The notes under the pieces are model-generated. The model did not search any database, was not told the origin of the DNA, and saw nothing but the letters and a program-made list of their open reading frames with translations. From the NCBI GenBank assembly GCA_963582345.1, contig CAUZSN010000006.1, positions 1-46,917 on the forward strand: 46,917 bases of DNA. The letters run 5' to 3'. Shown one piece after another: positions 8,125 to 17,620 of the stretch. Both the position numbers and the translations under genes were made by a program. The DNA is from CAUZSN01 sp963582345 (lineage in GTDB: Bacteria; Planctomycetota; Planctomycetia; Planctomycetales; Planctomycetaceae). The number at the start of each line of letters is the position of its first letter. The stretch's first letter is position 1.

Positions 8125-9582
8125 TTACGCCGCCTTCGGTTTGGTACGAGCTGTCAACAGGTGCACAGCTGCGATTAGGCTGTGCAGTGTCTGTTCGAAC
8201 GTCTCTGCCGTTTGAATGGCCTGCAAATTCTTCGTCAACTGATCTTGCAGCCGGGTGAGTTGTTCTTCCTGATGAACAATCCGCAACAGGATTTCGCTTT
8301 GTGACCGCATTTGCTCGACTAGTTCGGTCGTCCGATCGGTGCTGACTGTCAGATCATTCTGCCAATCGACTAATTTGTCTGAAAACGCGTGTACTGTCTG
8401 TTCCGTCTGCTCGTGCCACAGGGATAAGCTAGTACCGATCCTATCCGTCACATTGTCGAGTCCTTTCAGGAACTCAATTCGGACCTCGGCCAACTGGCCG
8501 GAATGATTGTTAAGAGTATTCGACATGCCCTGCTGCAACGCCTGCTGAAGATCCAACTGCTGTTGTTCTAACGTGTCCATCCAACGTTGTCGTAACGAAT
8601 CCATCCCTTTCTGCCATAGGTCTGTTTGCCAAGTGATCAGTACTTCCGTTTTTGCAAGCAGTTGCTCGGAGGCTTTCACCTCGGCCGCGACCAACGCATC
8701 ATGTTCATCCGATGTGGTGGGAAACAATGGACCGATTCGTTTGATCCCATATTCTTCCACGCCTGATAAGATGTGTTGTTCCGATTGCTCGACGACAAAC
8801 GAGCTGAAGACGAGCACCATCGATAGTGCCAATGCCAACGCCGTGGTGTCAAACGCCACGGCCAATCCGCTGGTGACGTCTTCCAATGACGTGTCCAGTT
8901 GCCCAGGCGTCACGTTGGCGATGGCGATGGTGATGCCGATCACGGTTCCCAAAAAACCTAAAATTGGTACCGCCCAGGTAATCGTTCTGATCAATGCATA
9001 GCTTCCGTGTAATCGTTCAGAAGCCAGTTCGGCCAGATATTTTAAATGGTCTTCCAGTCCTTGGGTTGAACGCCTGCCAAATACGTATGAGCACACATCA
9101 TAAAGTCGTCTGGCTAATTGAGTTCGTCTTAACCATTTCGGAATCGTCTGCAAGTTCTCGGCGATCTGCGTACACTTCTCGACCGGATCGGAGTCTTTTG
9201 TCGTACGCAGGTTGCTCAGCAGATGATTGTTGAGGGCGGTTCGTTCCGACAACAGCCAAACGGCCTTGAGAACAAGAATGGCGATTCCTACAAAGAACAG
9301 CCCGGTCGTGGCATATTCCAGTGGATGACTGCAGAAATAGCGGCTGACCAAAGTTCGCAAACCGTGATGAGCAGGGACATACGGAACCAGTTTATAAAAT
9401 ACAACAGTACACAACGTCCCCCAGAGCATCGGGGACGCGGCCACTACTTTCAGCGAGCGACGTACCTGAGTCAAACTAGTCCACTGCCGAATTTGTTGCC
9501 CGTTATTTTCATTCTGTTCCCATTCCAGCATCCAATCACCATTATGAATATGCCACTCTTTAATGTCGTTACCGAGATCCAT
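8125..9582 (-). CDS. MotA/TolQ/ExbB-family proton channel protein with long cytoplasmic coiled coil
   Basis: 485 residues. Four hydrophobic segments are visible at about 45-69, 92-112, 201-223 and 238-263. The last two carry the family signature: GFLGTVIG (209-216) and AVAFDTTALA (241-250), with the polar Thr residues that line the ExbB/TolQ pore. The remaining 200 or so residues are a Gln-rich coiled coil (LEQQQLDLQQALQQGM, then LVEQMRSQSEILLRIVHQEE), far longer than in ExbB and closer in outline to the ZorA tail. Such proteins form pentamers that use the proton gradient to drive a dimeric partner. The ATG at 9582 has a weak AGGA about 10 bases upstream. It is the first gene of a three-gene minus-strand unit with two ExbD-like genes. 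Family confident; the system it powers is unknown. Confidence 0.88.
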   Translation of the reverse strand: MDLGNDIKEWHIHNGDWMLEWEQNENNGQQIRQWTSLTQVRRSLKVVAASPMLWGTLCTVVFYKLVPYVPAHHGLRTLVSRYFCSHPLEYATTGLFFVGIAILVLKAVWLLSERTALNNHLLSNLRTTKDSDPVEKCTQIAENLQTIPKWLRRTQLARRLYDVCSYVFGRRSTQGLEDHLKYLAELASERLHGSYALIRTITWAVPILGFLGTVIGITIAIANVTPGQLDTSLEDVTSGLAVAFDTTALALALSMVLVFSSFVVEQSEQHILSGVEEYGIKRIGPLFPTTSDEHDALVAAEVKASEQLLAKTEVLITWQTDLWQKGMDSLRQRWMDTLEQQQLDLQQALQQGMSNTLNNHSGQLAEVRIEFLKGLDNVTDRIGTSLSLWHEQTEQTVHAFSDKLVDWQNDLTVSTDRTTELVEQMRSQSEILLRIVHQEEQLTRLQDQLTKNLQAIQTAETFEQTLHSLIAAVHLLTARTKPKAA

Positions 9583-10036
9583 TCAATTTTCCTGACCAGG
9601 TCGGACCGTCCGTTAGCCTTTCTCAACCCGCTATGAAGAAATAACTTGCGCATATTGGTCGTGCTTCCAGTTTTCAGTCGAAGCGTTATCGGTCTTGGCT
9701 ATGCGCTATAAACGTTAAGATCGACCTGTTTTGCCAGCTGGTTGACGGAAATCATGCGAATATTGGGTTCGAGGGCGGACTTCGTCAACAACATTCGACA
9801 ACGGCATGAGTTTGGTGTTGGGATACAAAGCATTAACTACAGAGGATAGTTTTATTTTGCCTTTGCTGGTCTATTTACCGTGTATGGTCGCTCCCGAGCG
9901 ACGCATGCTTGTCGTAGCACTTGTTCTGAATGACCCGTGTCAACGATAATGTGGCTGCAATTTGGAACAGCGCCGGCTATTGCGACAGTTGGAAACGAAT
10001 CTTGAAGACTGACGAGAACGAACTTCTTCGCTAAAC
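9583..10036. other. Divergent intergenic region between the ExbB-like gene and the 1359-residue gene
   Basis: 454 bases between two gene starts, so it should hold promoters for both units. I see no clean -35/-10 pair: a TTGACG near 9753 lacks a matching -10. I find no tRNA, no repeat and no convincing small gene; open frames here are shadows. Confidence 0.5.
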
Positions 10037-13000
10037 ATGACACACAGAACGGATTCAGATTTGCGCGAATCGCTGTCCGACGAAGAAACTCTTCTAAAAG
10101 AGATTGCGGGTTATCTGAATTTCTCGAACGGCACGCCAGACGCGGGTTTTCAGAAGAATCTGAATAGGTTCCACACGCAATTGAGTTCACAGCGTGCGTG
10201 GCCGGACATTCGTCAGCAGTTCCTGGATCACCTGGACCGCTTGCAAGTGTCGACGCCGACATTCGTCAACAGCACGCAAGCCACAGCCATTGTCCGTCTG
10301 GTTTTTGATGATCTGTGGCCCGCCTATCGTCGTCACCATGCGGATATGTTGTTTCACCTAGATGACGGAGAACTTCAGCAACCGTTTTTTCTGGCAAGGA
10401 TGTTCGAAGCGGCTTTGGCGCAAGGTCCGCCCTGGGATGAAAACCAGCGAATTGTCGCGGGGGCCGTTAATCAACTCAACGACTTCATCGGGTTTCGCCC
10501 TGTGGCCGCACTCGAAAATGAACAGAGAATGGAGCCGTATGAGCACGAGCGGTTTCGACCCGTCCCGCTGTTCATCAAAGGAGTGGGTGTCGTAGCGGGA
10601 AAATACCACGACTTAATCAGTCGGACAATTAGATCCTTCACCGAGACCCCCGCGCAAATTCTGCGGGACGCCCATTTCGATCTGTCACGGATGGACGAGC
10701 TGGCTCTGGACGTTCGTGCCCACGATCACGAGCATCCTGTCAACAAACGGACAAATTATATGTTCGGCGAGTGGGACCCGCACCTGATTGACACCAAGGG
10801 ATTTTATTTCCGGTTTGTGATTCGCAGGATCATACTGGATGCATTGTTGCAGTGGATGGACGACAATCGAGACGACACGGCCGAGGAAGTCCTGCACGAC
10901 GCTTCGGCCGTTTTGTGCGGCACGATGTTGATGGCTTCGTCCATTAGCGGCTCGGGGCCGGACACGCATGATTCAACGGTCACGCTGACCTCACTGCTCC
11001 CACATGTCGCCCGGCAGCGAGATGCATTTTATGATCGGTTGCTAAAGGCGGCGACCGGTGCGCGTGCCAAACGTCTGACTCGCGAGGCCAAGCTGACGCG
11101 GCAGCCCTTTGGACACGTCCGGCAGGCGCTGAATATGCATCTGGCCCATTACGGAGCGCGGCAAATGCAGCGTCGGCGGCTGGCCCAAATATTTGCGAGG
11201 ATGGGATACGCGGATGCAAGTCGTGAACAGGCATCGGTCATGCCTTGTGCATCAGCGAGGTTCGAATGTGAGATTCAATGGCGAATCACGACCGCCCACC
11301 GAGATTTGGATCAAGGGCAGCTTGCCGAGGCTGCCAACCGAATCGAAGAAGTTGAAAATTTTCTGCAGCGCGGAATTCAGTGCGGCGCTTTGGTCGACCC
11401 CTGGAATATCTTGGGATATCAAGGGCACTTCCCGTTGTTTTCGTCTCGCGAAGACGTCATTCCGGACCAGCGTGTTGAAGCGCTATTAGACATTATGGAA
11501 CGGTTGTTCGGTGTCTATTCGCACAGTCTGGCAGAAACCGCGGCACAGGGCGACGATCAGTTGGCGGGCCAGCTTTCTGATCGATTTCGCAATTTAGCCG
11601 ATTACTGGGACCAATTTGCAACGACAGCGATCGAAGGCTTACCCAATGTTCACGGTCGTGAGAGTTGGGAATCCGCCACGCATGTGTCATGTGCGTTGAA
11701 CGAGTGGAACGCCGCAGGTAAAGCTGCAGGTGACATCTCGTTTTGGCGCAAGCATGTACATCGGTTCGAATCGGCCAAGGCCTACGCGCTGGTAGTCGAC
11801 ACATTGTTACAAAGGCAGGATCACGTCGCCGCGATGGGGCTATTGATGGAATGGCTGAGCCGGGCGGACGAAGTTGGGCTGGAATCTAGTTCGCATTCGA
11901 TCTACTCCCTGTTGTTGGAATGGATGAATTGCGTCATCGAATCGATCAAATCGGACACGGGCAACGACGTGTGGCCGATTTTGCGTAGGCTGTTCGACTT
12001 CCTAGAAGCGAATGCTGGTCAGTATTGGTCGGTTCCTACCGCAGACGAGGTCCTGGGTGAAAAATCGATCATTACCGGTGAACCTGGGACTGAAGAAAGC
12101 CACAATCTACGGCCGGATGACGTCTTGGATGACGACGAAGATTGGGAAGATCAACTGTACCAAGCTGCGTACGATGGTGTGGTATTCCACGACAGTGCTC
12201 TCGACGGGCATAGCGGGAAAACGCTGGATGGTGGATTTACGCCGGAAGATTCGGAATTCGAACTTGTCTCTCGACAACTCGAACCGCATCTTAAATTCTT
12301 GATGATGTTGTCAAACTTGTGGCAAACGGCCGCGTCGGCATTGGCGATACCATCGACCAGCGACGAATCGCGGATGGCCCACGCCGAACATCCCGGACTG
12401 GATCCGAAGGCCGAAGTCATTCGCAAGTGGCATCAACACGCGGGCCAACTCCAAAGTGGACTGATTCAGCTCATGAATCAGGTTTGGGACCACGAAATCA
12501 CGGGCTCTTCCGGCGACCATGACTCGAACGTCGAATACGACTTGCACCTACAAACTAAGTTTTATTTGTTACACACAATCGTCACGACGCACGTCAACTG
12601 TCGGATTGCCGAACGCAGGTTGTTGTGTTGTCTGCCGGCGGATGCAGGTGATGACCAACAGTCCGAGGATGAGCGGCAGATGGTCAGAGTATACCGTGGT
12701 GTGTTGAGCCGGAATGTTGCTAAGGTCCGGCAATTGTTGCCCACCCTGTTGAACCGGCTGTCGCGAAAGTCACTTCTATACGTGCCACTGGATAGGGGAG
12801 GGCATCCACAACAGATTCTGACCGCGAGAATCGTACAGGCGGACATTCGATTTCTAGTGGCGCAATTACCTCGGTTGGGCATGTTGCGGGAAACCTGGCA
12901 TTTATTGAGAACTGCTAACCGTATGGAACGGGCCTCGCGTTCTGGCGAATTAGCGGTGACTGAATTCGATCGTATCTTTCGGGCGGCATTGCGCAACTCG

Positions 13001-14116
13001 ATTGAATATATTGTGCAATCATCGGCAAACTGGAATGGCGAGGATCGTTCCGCTGAAGAGAAGTTTCCCGATGAAGACTTGATCAGCGTCGTCGATGATG
13101 TCGTTGAACGCTACATTGACCAATGGCTAAGACACAGCCGCACGATGCGACTCTCGCCGGTGGAAAGTTTTCAAAGCGAATTGGTCTTGAACGATCTGAA
13201 GGAATTCATTGCGAAGTACGGAGAGGATTTGTTCCACGTTAAAATATTGACTTTGGGAAACGTCCGCGCGATTTTGCACAACGGCATCGAATGGTTTCTT
13301 GAATATCTTAGCGAGACCGAAGATCCGTTGCATCGAATTCGGCTTCTGCGGGATCTTGAAAACGGCCAGGTGGATATCGAGCACGCGGTCGACATGTTGG
13401 AGATGATTTATAGCTCTGTCGTCGACAAGTTTGATCGGTATTTGGAGTACAACACGACGACGACGCAGTCCGATTACGGCGAGCAGTTTTATTGCCTGCT
13501 TGAGTTTTTGCGAGTCGAGTCCGCCTATGATCGAGACGATTGGAACTTTGTCCCGCTCGCCATTGCACATTGTGTGTTGACGCAGTGCAATAAGTCCGAA
13601 GCTGTGCAGGATTGGGAGACGGCATTCGAATCCAAATCGTGTGAGATGGCAGATGGTCATCTTTCGAGATTGAAGGCGCTGGAAAAGAAGAGCGGCATGC
13701 ATTTGCCGTTGATCAACGATCGATTGAACGAGCGATTCGTCAAACCACTGTCCGTCAATCGCATGTTGGCGCTGGCCCCGGCCGCCATGAATGACGCTCG
13801 TCAAGGGCGAGTATATTCTGAGTCGTTCGCCGCACTGCATTCTGAGATTGACAAGTACCTTGACTGCACGGAGGGATCGGGAATCGACGTTCCGGAATGG
13901 TTGCTAGAGTTAGAAAAAAAAGTCAATCAGCTAGACCTATCGTCACCGTTTTCCAAACATAATCCTGAACTGGAATTACAAGTTCCGTCGATTCAAATCA
14001 GCCTTCAGCAACTGCACCAGCAATTGCAGGAATGGAACCAACCGCTTTCGGTGCAGAAATCGAGCCAACAACGTAAAAGAACGTCGCAAAAAAAAGGAAA
14101 GCGAACAGATCGCTGA
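10037..14116 (+). CDS. Large uncharacterised protein (1359 residues), divergent from ExbB-like cluster
   Basis: I do not recognise this family. No signal peptide or membrane segment is visible, so it is probably cytoplasmic. It is largely alpha-helical, with many Leu/Ala/Glu/Arg-rich helices resembling a helical-repeat scaffold. Two segments are rich in Trp, Pro and Gly (about 450-490, containing DPWNILGYQG, and about 550-600). A strongly acidic stretch (about 690-740, starting DDVLDDDEDW) looks like an exposed loop. The last 20 residues are very basic (RKRTSQKKGKRTDR). No Walker, nuclease, protease or kinase motif stands out. The ATG at 10037 has no Shine-Dalgarno site. It faces away from the ExbB/ExbD-like genes across 454 bases, suggesting shared control; functional linkage is inferred from position only. 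Confidence 0.85.
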   Translation: MTHRTDSDLRESLSDEETLLKEIAGYLNFSNGTPDAGFQKNLNRFHTQLSSQRAWPDIRQQFLDHLDRLQVSTPTFVNSTQATAIVRLVFDDLWPAYRRHHADMLFHLDDGELQQPFFLARMFEAALAQGPPWDENQRIVAGAVNQLNDFIGFRPVAALENEQRMEPYEHERFRPVPLFIKGVGVVAGKYHDLISRTIRSFTETPAQILRDAHFDLSRMDELALDVRAHDHEHPVNKRTNYMFGEWDPHLIDTKGFYFRFVIRRIILDALLQWMDDNRDDTAEEVLHDASAVLCGTMLMASSISGSGPDTHDSTVTLTSLLPHVARQRDAFYDRLLKAATGARAKRLTREAKLTRQPFGHVRQALNMHLAHYGARQMQRRRLAQIFARMGYADASREQASVMPCASARFECEIQWRITTAHRDLDQGQLAEAANRIEEVENFLQRGIQCGALVDPWNILGYQGHFPLFSSREDVIPDQRVEALLDIMERLFGVYSHSLAETAAQGDDQLAGQLSDRFRNLADYWDQFATTAIEGLPNVHGRESWESATHVSCALNEWNAAGKAAGDISFWRKHVHRFESAKAYALVVDTLLQRQDHVAAMGLLMEWLSRADEVGLESSSHSIYSLLLEWMNCVIESIKSDTGNDVWPILRRLFDFLEANAGQYWSVPTADEVLGEKSIITGEPGTEESHNLRPDDVLDDDEDWEDQLYQAAYDGVVFHDSALDGHSGKTLDGGFTPEDSEFELVSRQLEPHLKFLMMLSNLWQTAASALAIPSTSDESRMAHAEHPGLDPKAEVIRKWHQHAGQLQSGLIQLMNQVWDHEITGSSGDHDSNVEYDLHLQTKFYLLHTIVTTHVNCRIAERRLLCCLPADAGDDQQSEDERQMVRVYRGVLSRNVAKVRQLLPTLLNRLSRKSLLYVPLDRGGHPQQILTARIVQADIRFLVAQLPRLGMLRETWHLLRTANRMERASRSGELAVTEFDRIFRAALRNSIEYIVQSSANWNGEDRSAEEKFPDEDLISVVDDVVERYIDQWLRHSRTMRLSPVESFQSELVLNDLKEFIAKYGEDLFHVKILTLGNVRAILHNGIEWFLEYLSETEDPLHRIRLLRDLENGQVDIEHAVDMLEMIYSSVVDKFDRYLEYNTTTTQSDYGEQFYCLLEFLRVESAYDRDDWNFVPLAIAHCVLTQCNKSEAVQDWETAFESKSCEMADGHLSRLKALEKKSGMHLPLINDRLNERFVKPLSVNRMLALAPAAMNDARQGRVYSESFAALHSEIDKYLDCTEGSGIDVPEWLLELEKKVNQLDLSSPFSKHNPELELQVPSIQISLQQLHQQLQEWNQPLSVQKSSQQRKRTSQKKGKRTDR

Positions 14117-14307
14117 TGTGACACAGGAGAGTCGTTCGAAATTGCAGGCCGGATCGAGAAAGCGCTGCGAGGACCAGAGCTTCGGTTGTTTAACCGTGGT
14201 CAAACCGTCACCAACACGAGGATTCGACTCGCCGCGTTTGTGCAGCTCCGGCAACATGTAGCGAGGCCTCGATCCGGATTACGCGAAATGACTTTTTCTC
14301 GTCTCGC

Positions 14308-16422
14308 CTACGCCGCATCTTCCTTGTCCTTTTGCGCAGCCGCGATCACTTTGGCTTGTTCATTTGGCGGCATAATTTCGTAGTGGCTGACTTCGAAACT
14401 AAACGAACCTTCGCCGCCCGTCATGCTCGAGAGCGACCGCGAGTAGGTGAGGATTTCCGCCAGCGGAGCCTTCGCCTTCAAAACTTGAAACCCGCCAGGA
14501 GCACTATCCATGCCTTCCATCCGTCCACGGCGCGTGTTCAGATCGCTGGTGATGTCACCCAGCTTGTCGCCGGGTACTGTGATTTCCAATTGCACGATCG
14601 GTTCAAGCAATACGGGTTTGGCGTCCTTGAAAACATTTCGGAAACACATGCTACCGGCCGTCTTGAACGCTGTTTCGTTGCTGTCCACTGGGTGGTCTTT
14701 TCCGAAGAAAAGTTCACAGGTGACGTCTTGCACTTGGTACCCCGCAAGCACACCTTGTTCCATTCGTTCTTTAATGCCCTTTTCCACGGCAGGAATAAAC
14801 TGATTTGGAATCGACCCACCGGTAATGCGATCAACGAAGCAATAATTCAGGTCGGGATTATAGTGGTGCCGCCGCATGCTTTCGAATCTCGCTTTTGTGA
14901 AGTGTTCTTCTGGATCGATGCCGCGATCCAATGCGGCAATGCGTAGGTGGACTTCGCCAAACTGTCCGGCGCCACCCGATTGTTTTTTGTGACGGTAGCT
15001 GCCTTCGGCTGCCCCGTTGCAAGTTTCGCGATACGGCACTTTCGGTTGACGCACGACAACGTCGACCTTGTCCCGCCTTGCCAGTCGACTTTCGACAACC
15101 TGCAAGTGAAGTTCGCTCATCCCGTGCATGACCATTTCTTTAGTCTGGGGGTCTCGATAGATCTGGAACGTTTGATCTTCATCTGCGATTTTCTGTAGGG
15201 CACCGGAGATCTTTGCCTGGTCGGCCTGACTTTTTGGCCGGACAGCCAGCGAAACCATTGGGCTCGGATATGCGAGGTCCGCCATTCGGAGCTCGCTGTC
15301 TGCGGCTGCCAGCGTGTCTCCGGTCTTCAGTTCTTCCACCTTGACGACGGCCACGATGTCGCCCGCAGCGGCATCACCGACGAGGTCCTGACTGCCGCCC
15401 TGGATCTCCAGCAATTGGCCGATTTTGATGTTCTTTCCACTTCCCGAATGATAGACCGAAGTATCTTTTCCTAGTTTGCCCGAGAAAACTCGCAGGCAAC
15501 TCATTCGAGAGACAAACGGATCGATACGTGTTTTGAAAACCTGTGCCACTAATGGTTGGTCTGCCAATGATTTCAAGGTGATCGTGTCGCCTGAACCGTT
15601 TTGTACCACTCGCTGCACGTCACCTGGAGCCAGTGCAAAGTTCGTCAAAGCATCCATAAACTCGGGCACTCCTGTGCCTGACTTGGAACTGGTACAGAAG
15701 ATCGGGATGAGCGTTCCTGCTGCGATTGCTTTGGTCACTCCGCCGGCGATTTCGTCCACTGATAATTCCTCGCCCTCGAGGAATCGCTCCATCAACGCTT
15801 CGTCCGCTTCGACGATCGCATCCATCAGCGGTTGGTTGATCTCTGACGGATCGACGATCACGTTGTCAGGAACGCTGTCGGGCACGTTCAACGTGTTGAC
15901 AATGCCATTGAAGTCCGCTGAAATTCCCACGGGAACGTTCAAAGGAATGCAGGCCGGACCGAACGTCTTTTGAATTGTGCCCAGCAACTCGGCGAATTGC
16001 ACATTGTCCATATCGCATTTGTTGATCACAATAATTCGGCCGACGCCAGCGTCTCCCGCCATCACAAACACACGGCGCGTGTTGACTTCTATGCCCGCCG
16101 CGGCACTAATCACGATCACAGCAGTTTCGATGGCTTGTAAACTTCCCGAAACCTGGCCAATAAAGTCTGGGTAACCCGGCGTATCGATGATGTTCACACG
16201 TTTTCCGTTATGCTCCAAATGAATTATCGATGACGTGGTTGACGATTTCCGCTCTTTCTCTTCGTCATCGAAATCGAGCACACTGGTGCCTTCATCGACC
16301 GAGCCGGTGCGGCTGCCGACCCCCGACTTAAATAACATGAGATCCGCCAGAGTGGTCTTGCCCGTAGCACCATGGCCGACCAATGCGATGTTTCGGATGT
16401 CTTCAACTTTGTGCTTGGCCAT
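14308..16422 (-). CDS. Elongation factor G-like translational GTPase
   Basis: 704 residues, full EF-G length. GTPase motifs: G1 GHGATGKTT (about 16-24), G3 DTPGYPDF, G4 NKCD, G5 TSSKSG. Domain II (LVAQVFKTRIDPFVSRMSCL), domain III (MVMHGMSELHLQVVESRL), domain IV (YRHKKQSGGAGQFGEVHLRI) and domain V (GRMEGMDSAPGGFQVLKAKAP) all follow in order. It differs from canonical EF-G in G1 (normally AHIDAGKTT) and in switch I, where RGITI is replaced by RKSSTT. These are features of the EF-G-like paralogue group found beside a true FusA. It is therefore probably not the main translocase; a role in recycling or stress is possible. ATG at 16422 with AAGGGG about 13 bases upstream. Confidence 0.92.
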   Translation of the reverse strand: MAKHKVEDIRNIALVGHGATGKTTLADLMLFKSGVGSRTGSVDEGTSVLDFDDEEKERKSSTTSSIIHLEHNGKRVNIIDTPGYPDFIGQVSGSLQAIETAVIVISAAAGIEVNTRRVFVMAGDAGVGRIIVINKCDMDNVQFAELLGTIQKTFGPACIPLNVPVGISADFNGIVNTLNVPDSVPDNVIVDPSEINQPLMDAIVEADEALMERFLEGEELSVDEIAGGVTKAIAAGTLIPIFCTSSKSGTGVPEFMDALTNFALAPGDVQRVVQNGSGDTITLKSLADQPLVAQVFKTRIDPFVSRMSCLRVFSGKLGKDTSVYHSGSGKNIKIGQLLEIQGGSQDLVGDAAAGDIVAVVKVEELKTGDTLAAADSELRMADLAYPSPMVSLAVRPKSQADQAKISGALQKIADEDQTFQIYRDPQTKEMVMHGMSELHLQVVESRLARRDKVDVVVRQPKVPYRETCNGAAEGSYRHKKQSGGAGQFGEVHLRIAALDRGIDPEEHFTKARFESMRRHHYNPDLNYCFVDRITGGSIPNQFIPAVEKGIKERMEQGVLAGYQVQDVTCELFFGKDHPVDSNETAFKTAGSMCFRNVFKDAKPVLLEPIVQLEITVPGDKLGDITSDLNTRRGRMEGMDSAPGGFQVLKAKAPLAEILTYSRSLSSMTGGEGSFSFEVSHYEIMPPNEQAKVIAAAQKDKEDAA

Positions 16423-16702
16423 TCGCTTTTTTATTCCCCTTCAAATCGTAATTGTCTGTGGGCGCGAATCTTTCACATCCTTGAAAGCGTGGATCATAGG
16501 CAATCAGCTCTGAATTCGCCACTGGTTTACAATTTGAAAGTCGCGCAACGTGCTGCCAGAGTAGCGCAAATGAGCCGAGTACAGTTCGTATCTTGACCGT
16601 TGTTTAGCGATCGAATTTCCGGCACACTCATCGCTTGCTCGTAGTGCCGGGTTGAGCCGACTGCTGGAAAAGAAAATTTCGCCGCGCTACAATGTGAGCG
16701 TC

Positions 16703-17569
16703 ATGTATAGCGAAACACCTTCAGAAAAGTTCTCTGCCGACACAATTGCCATTATTGGTGTTGGATTACTTGGTGGCTCAATCGCAGCGGCTGTCAGAAC
16801 ACGTCATTTGGTCAACCGAGTCATTGGCGTCGGACGAAGTCTCGCTCGATTGGAAATTGCTGAATCGGCTGGTTTGATCGACTCTTGCACAACTGACGTT
16901 ACGCGTGCTGCACAAGATGCGGAAATGCTTGTGTTTTGTACGCCGGTCGATCAAATTGTTCGAGGAGTGCGAACTGCGGTCGCAAACGGCCGGCCCGGTA
17001 CGTTGATCACCGATGTTGGTAGCATTAAGGGATCCATATGCCGTGGAGTGTCGGACGGATTAACGGCCGGAGCGACCTTTATTGGCTCGCATCCGTTGGC
17101 CGGTTCGGAAAAGCAAGGTTTTAAAAATTCTGACGCTGACCTGTTTGACGGTTGTGTTTGTGTGGTGACTCCGGACAATCAAACACCACTCGATCAATTG
17201 GCACGGCTGACAAGATTCTGGCGGGCACTGGGGGCAGTGGTGATCGAAATGTCGCCCGAAGACCACGATCACACGCTGGCAAAGACTAGCCATTTGCCGC
17301 ATGTGGTGGCCGCGACATTGGCGTCGATGCTGACTGAAACGGAGCGAGATTTTGCCGCCAGTGGCTTTCGCGACACAACGCGAATTGGAGCGGCCGATCC
17401 GGAGTTATGGATTGGAATTTTGCGGAACAACGTCGAGGCAGTCATCGAAAGTTTGGACAGCTATTCTGATCGACTAGGCGAATTTCGCGCCGCCCTCGCG
17501 AATCACGATGCAAATGCCTTGAAAAGCCTGTTGCAACTCGCCAAAACCAACCGCGATGCGCTCGATTGA
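16703..17569 (+). CDS. tyrA: Prephenate dehydrogenase
   Basis: 288 residues. Converts prephenate to 4-hydroxyphenylpyruvate with NAD(P)+ in tyrosine synthesis. The Rossmann motif is GVGLLGGSIAAA near the N-terminus, followed by TDVGSIKG and the catalytic-His region SHPLAGSEKQGF. Further motifs are SPEDHDHTLAKTSHLPH and the C-terminal helical segment FRDTTRIGAADPELW. No ACT or chorismate-mutase domain is attached, so this is a stand-alone enzyme. The ATG at 16703 is chosen; an in-frame TTG at 16652 and a GTG at 16694 are possible but add no conserved sequence. It is divergent from the EF-G-like gene (280 bases) and 51 bases ahead of purL, so it may be co-transcribed with it. Confidence 0.94.
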   Translation: MYSETPSEKFSADTIAIIGVGLLGGSIAAAVRTRHLVNRVIGVGRSLARLEIAESAGLIDSCTTDVTRAAQDAEMLVFCTPVDQIVRGVRTAVANGRPGTLITDVGSIKGSICRGVSDGLTAGATFIGSHPLAGSEKQGFKNSDADLFDGCVCVVTPDNQTPLDQLARLTRFWRALGAVVIEMSPEDHDHTLAKTSHLPHVVAATLASMLTETERDFAASGFRDTTRIGAADPELWIGILRNNVEAVIESLDSYSDRLGEFRAALANHDANALKSLLQLAKTNRDALD

Positions 17570-17620
17570 TTCCGGATGGCAACAAACTGCCATCAGAAAA
17601 CCTGAACGACTGATAAAATC

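Noticed and set aside
4918..9582. Zorya-type anti-phage system, because of the MotA-like protein with a long coiled-coil tail
   Set aside because: ZorB has an OmpA-like peptidoglycan-binding domain and ZorC/ZorD/ZorE genes follow. Here the partners lack that domain and no helicase or nuclease is nearby.
9852..10262. 136-codon minus-strand frame upstream of and overlapping the 1359-residue gene
   Set aside because: It overlaps the start of a clearly coding gene, and its Cys/Ser/Arg-rich translation is typical of a shadow frame.
14190..14280. Possible tRNA T-arm (GGATTCGACTC) in the gap after the 1359-residue gene
   Set aside because: The flanking bases do not pair into a T-stem, and no anticodon or acceptor stem is found.
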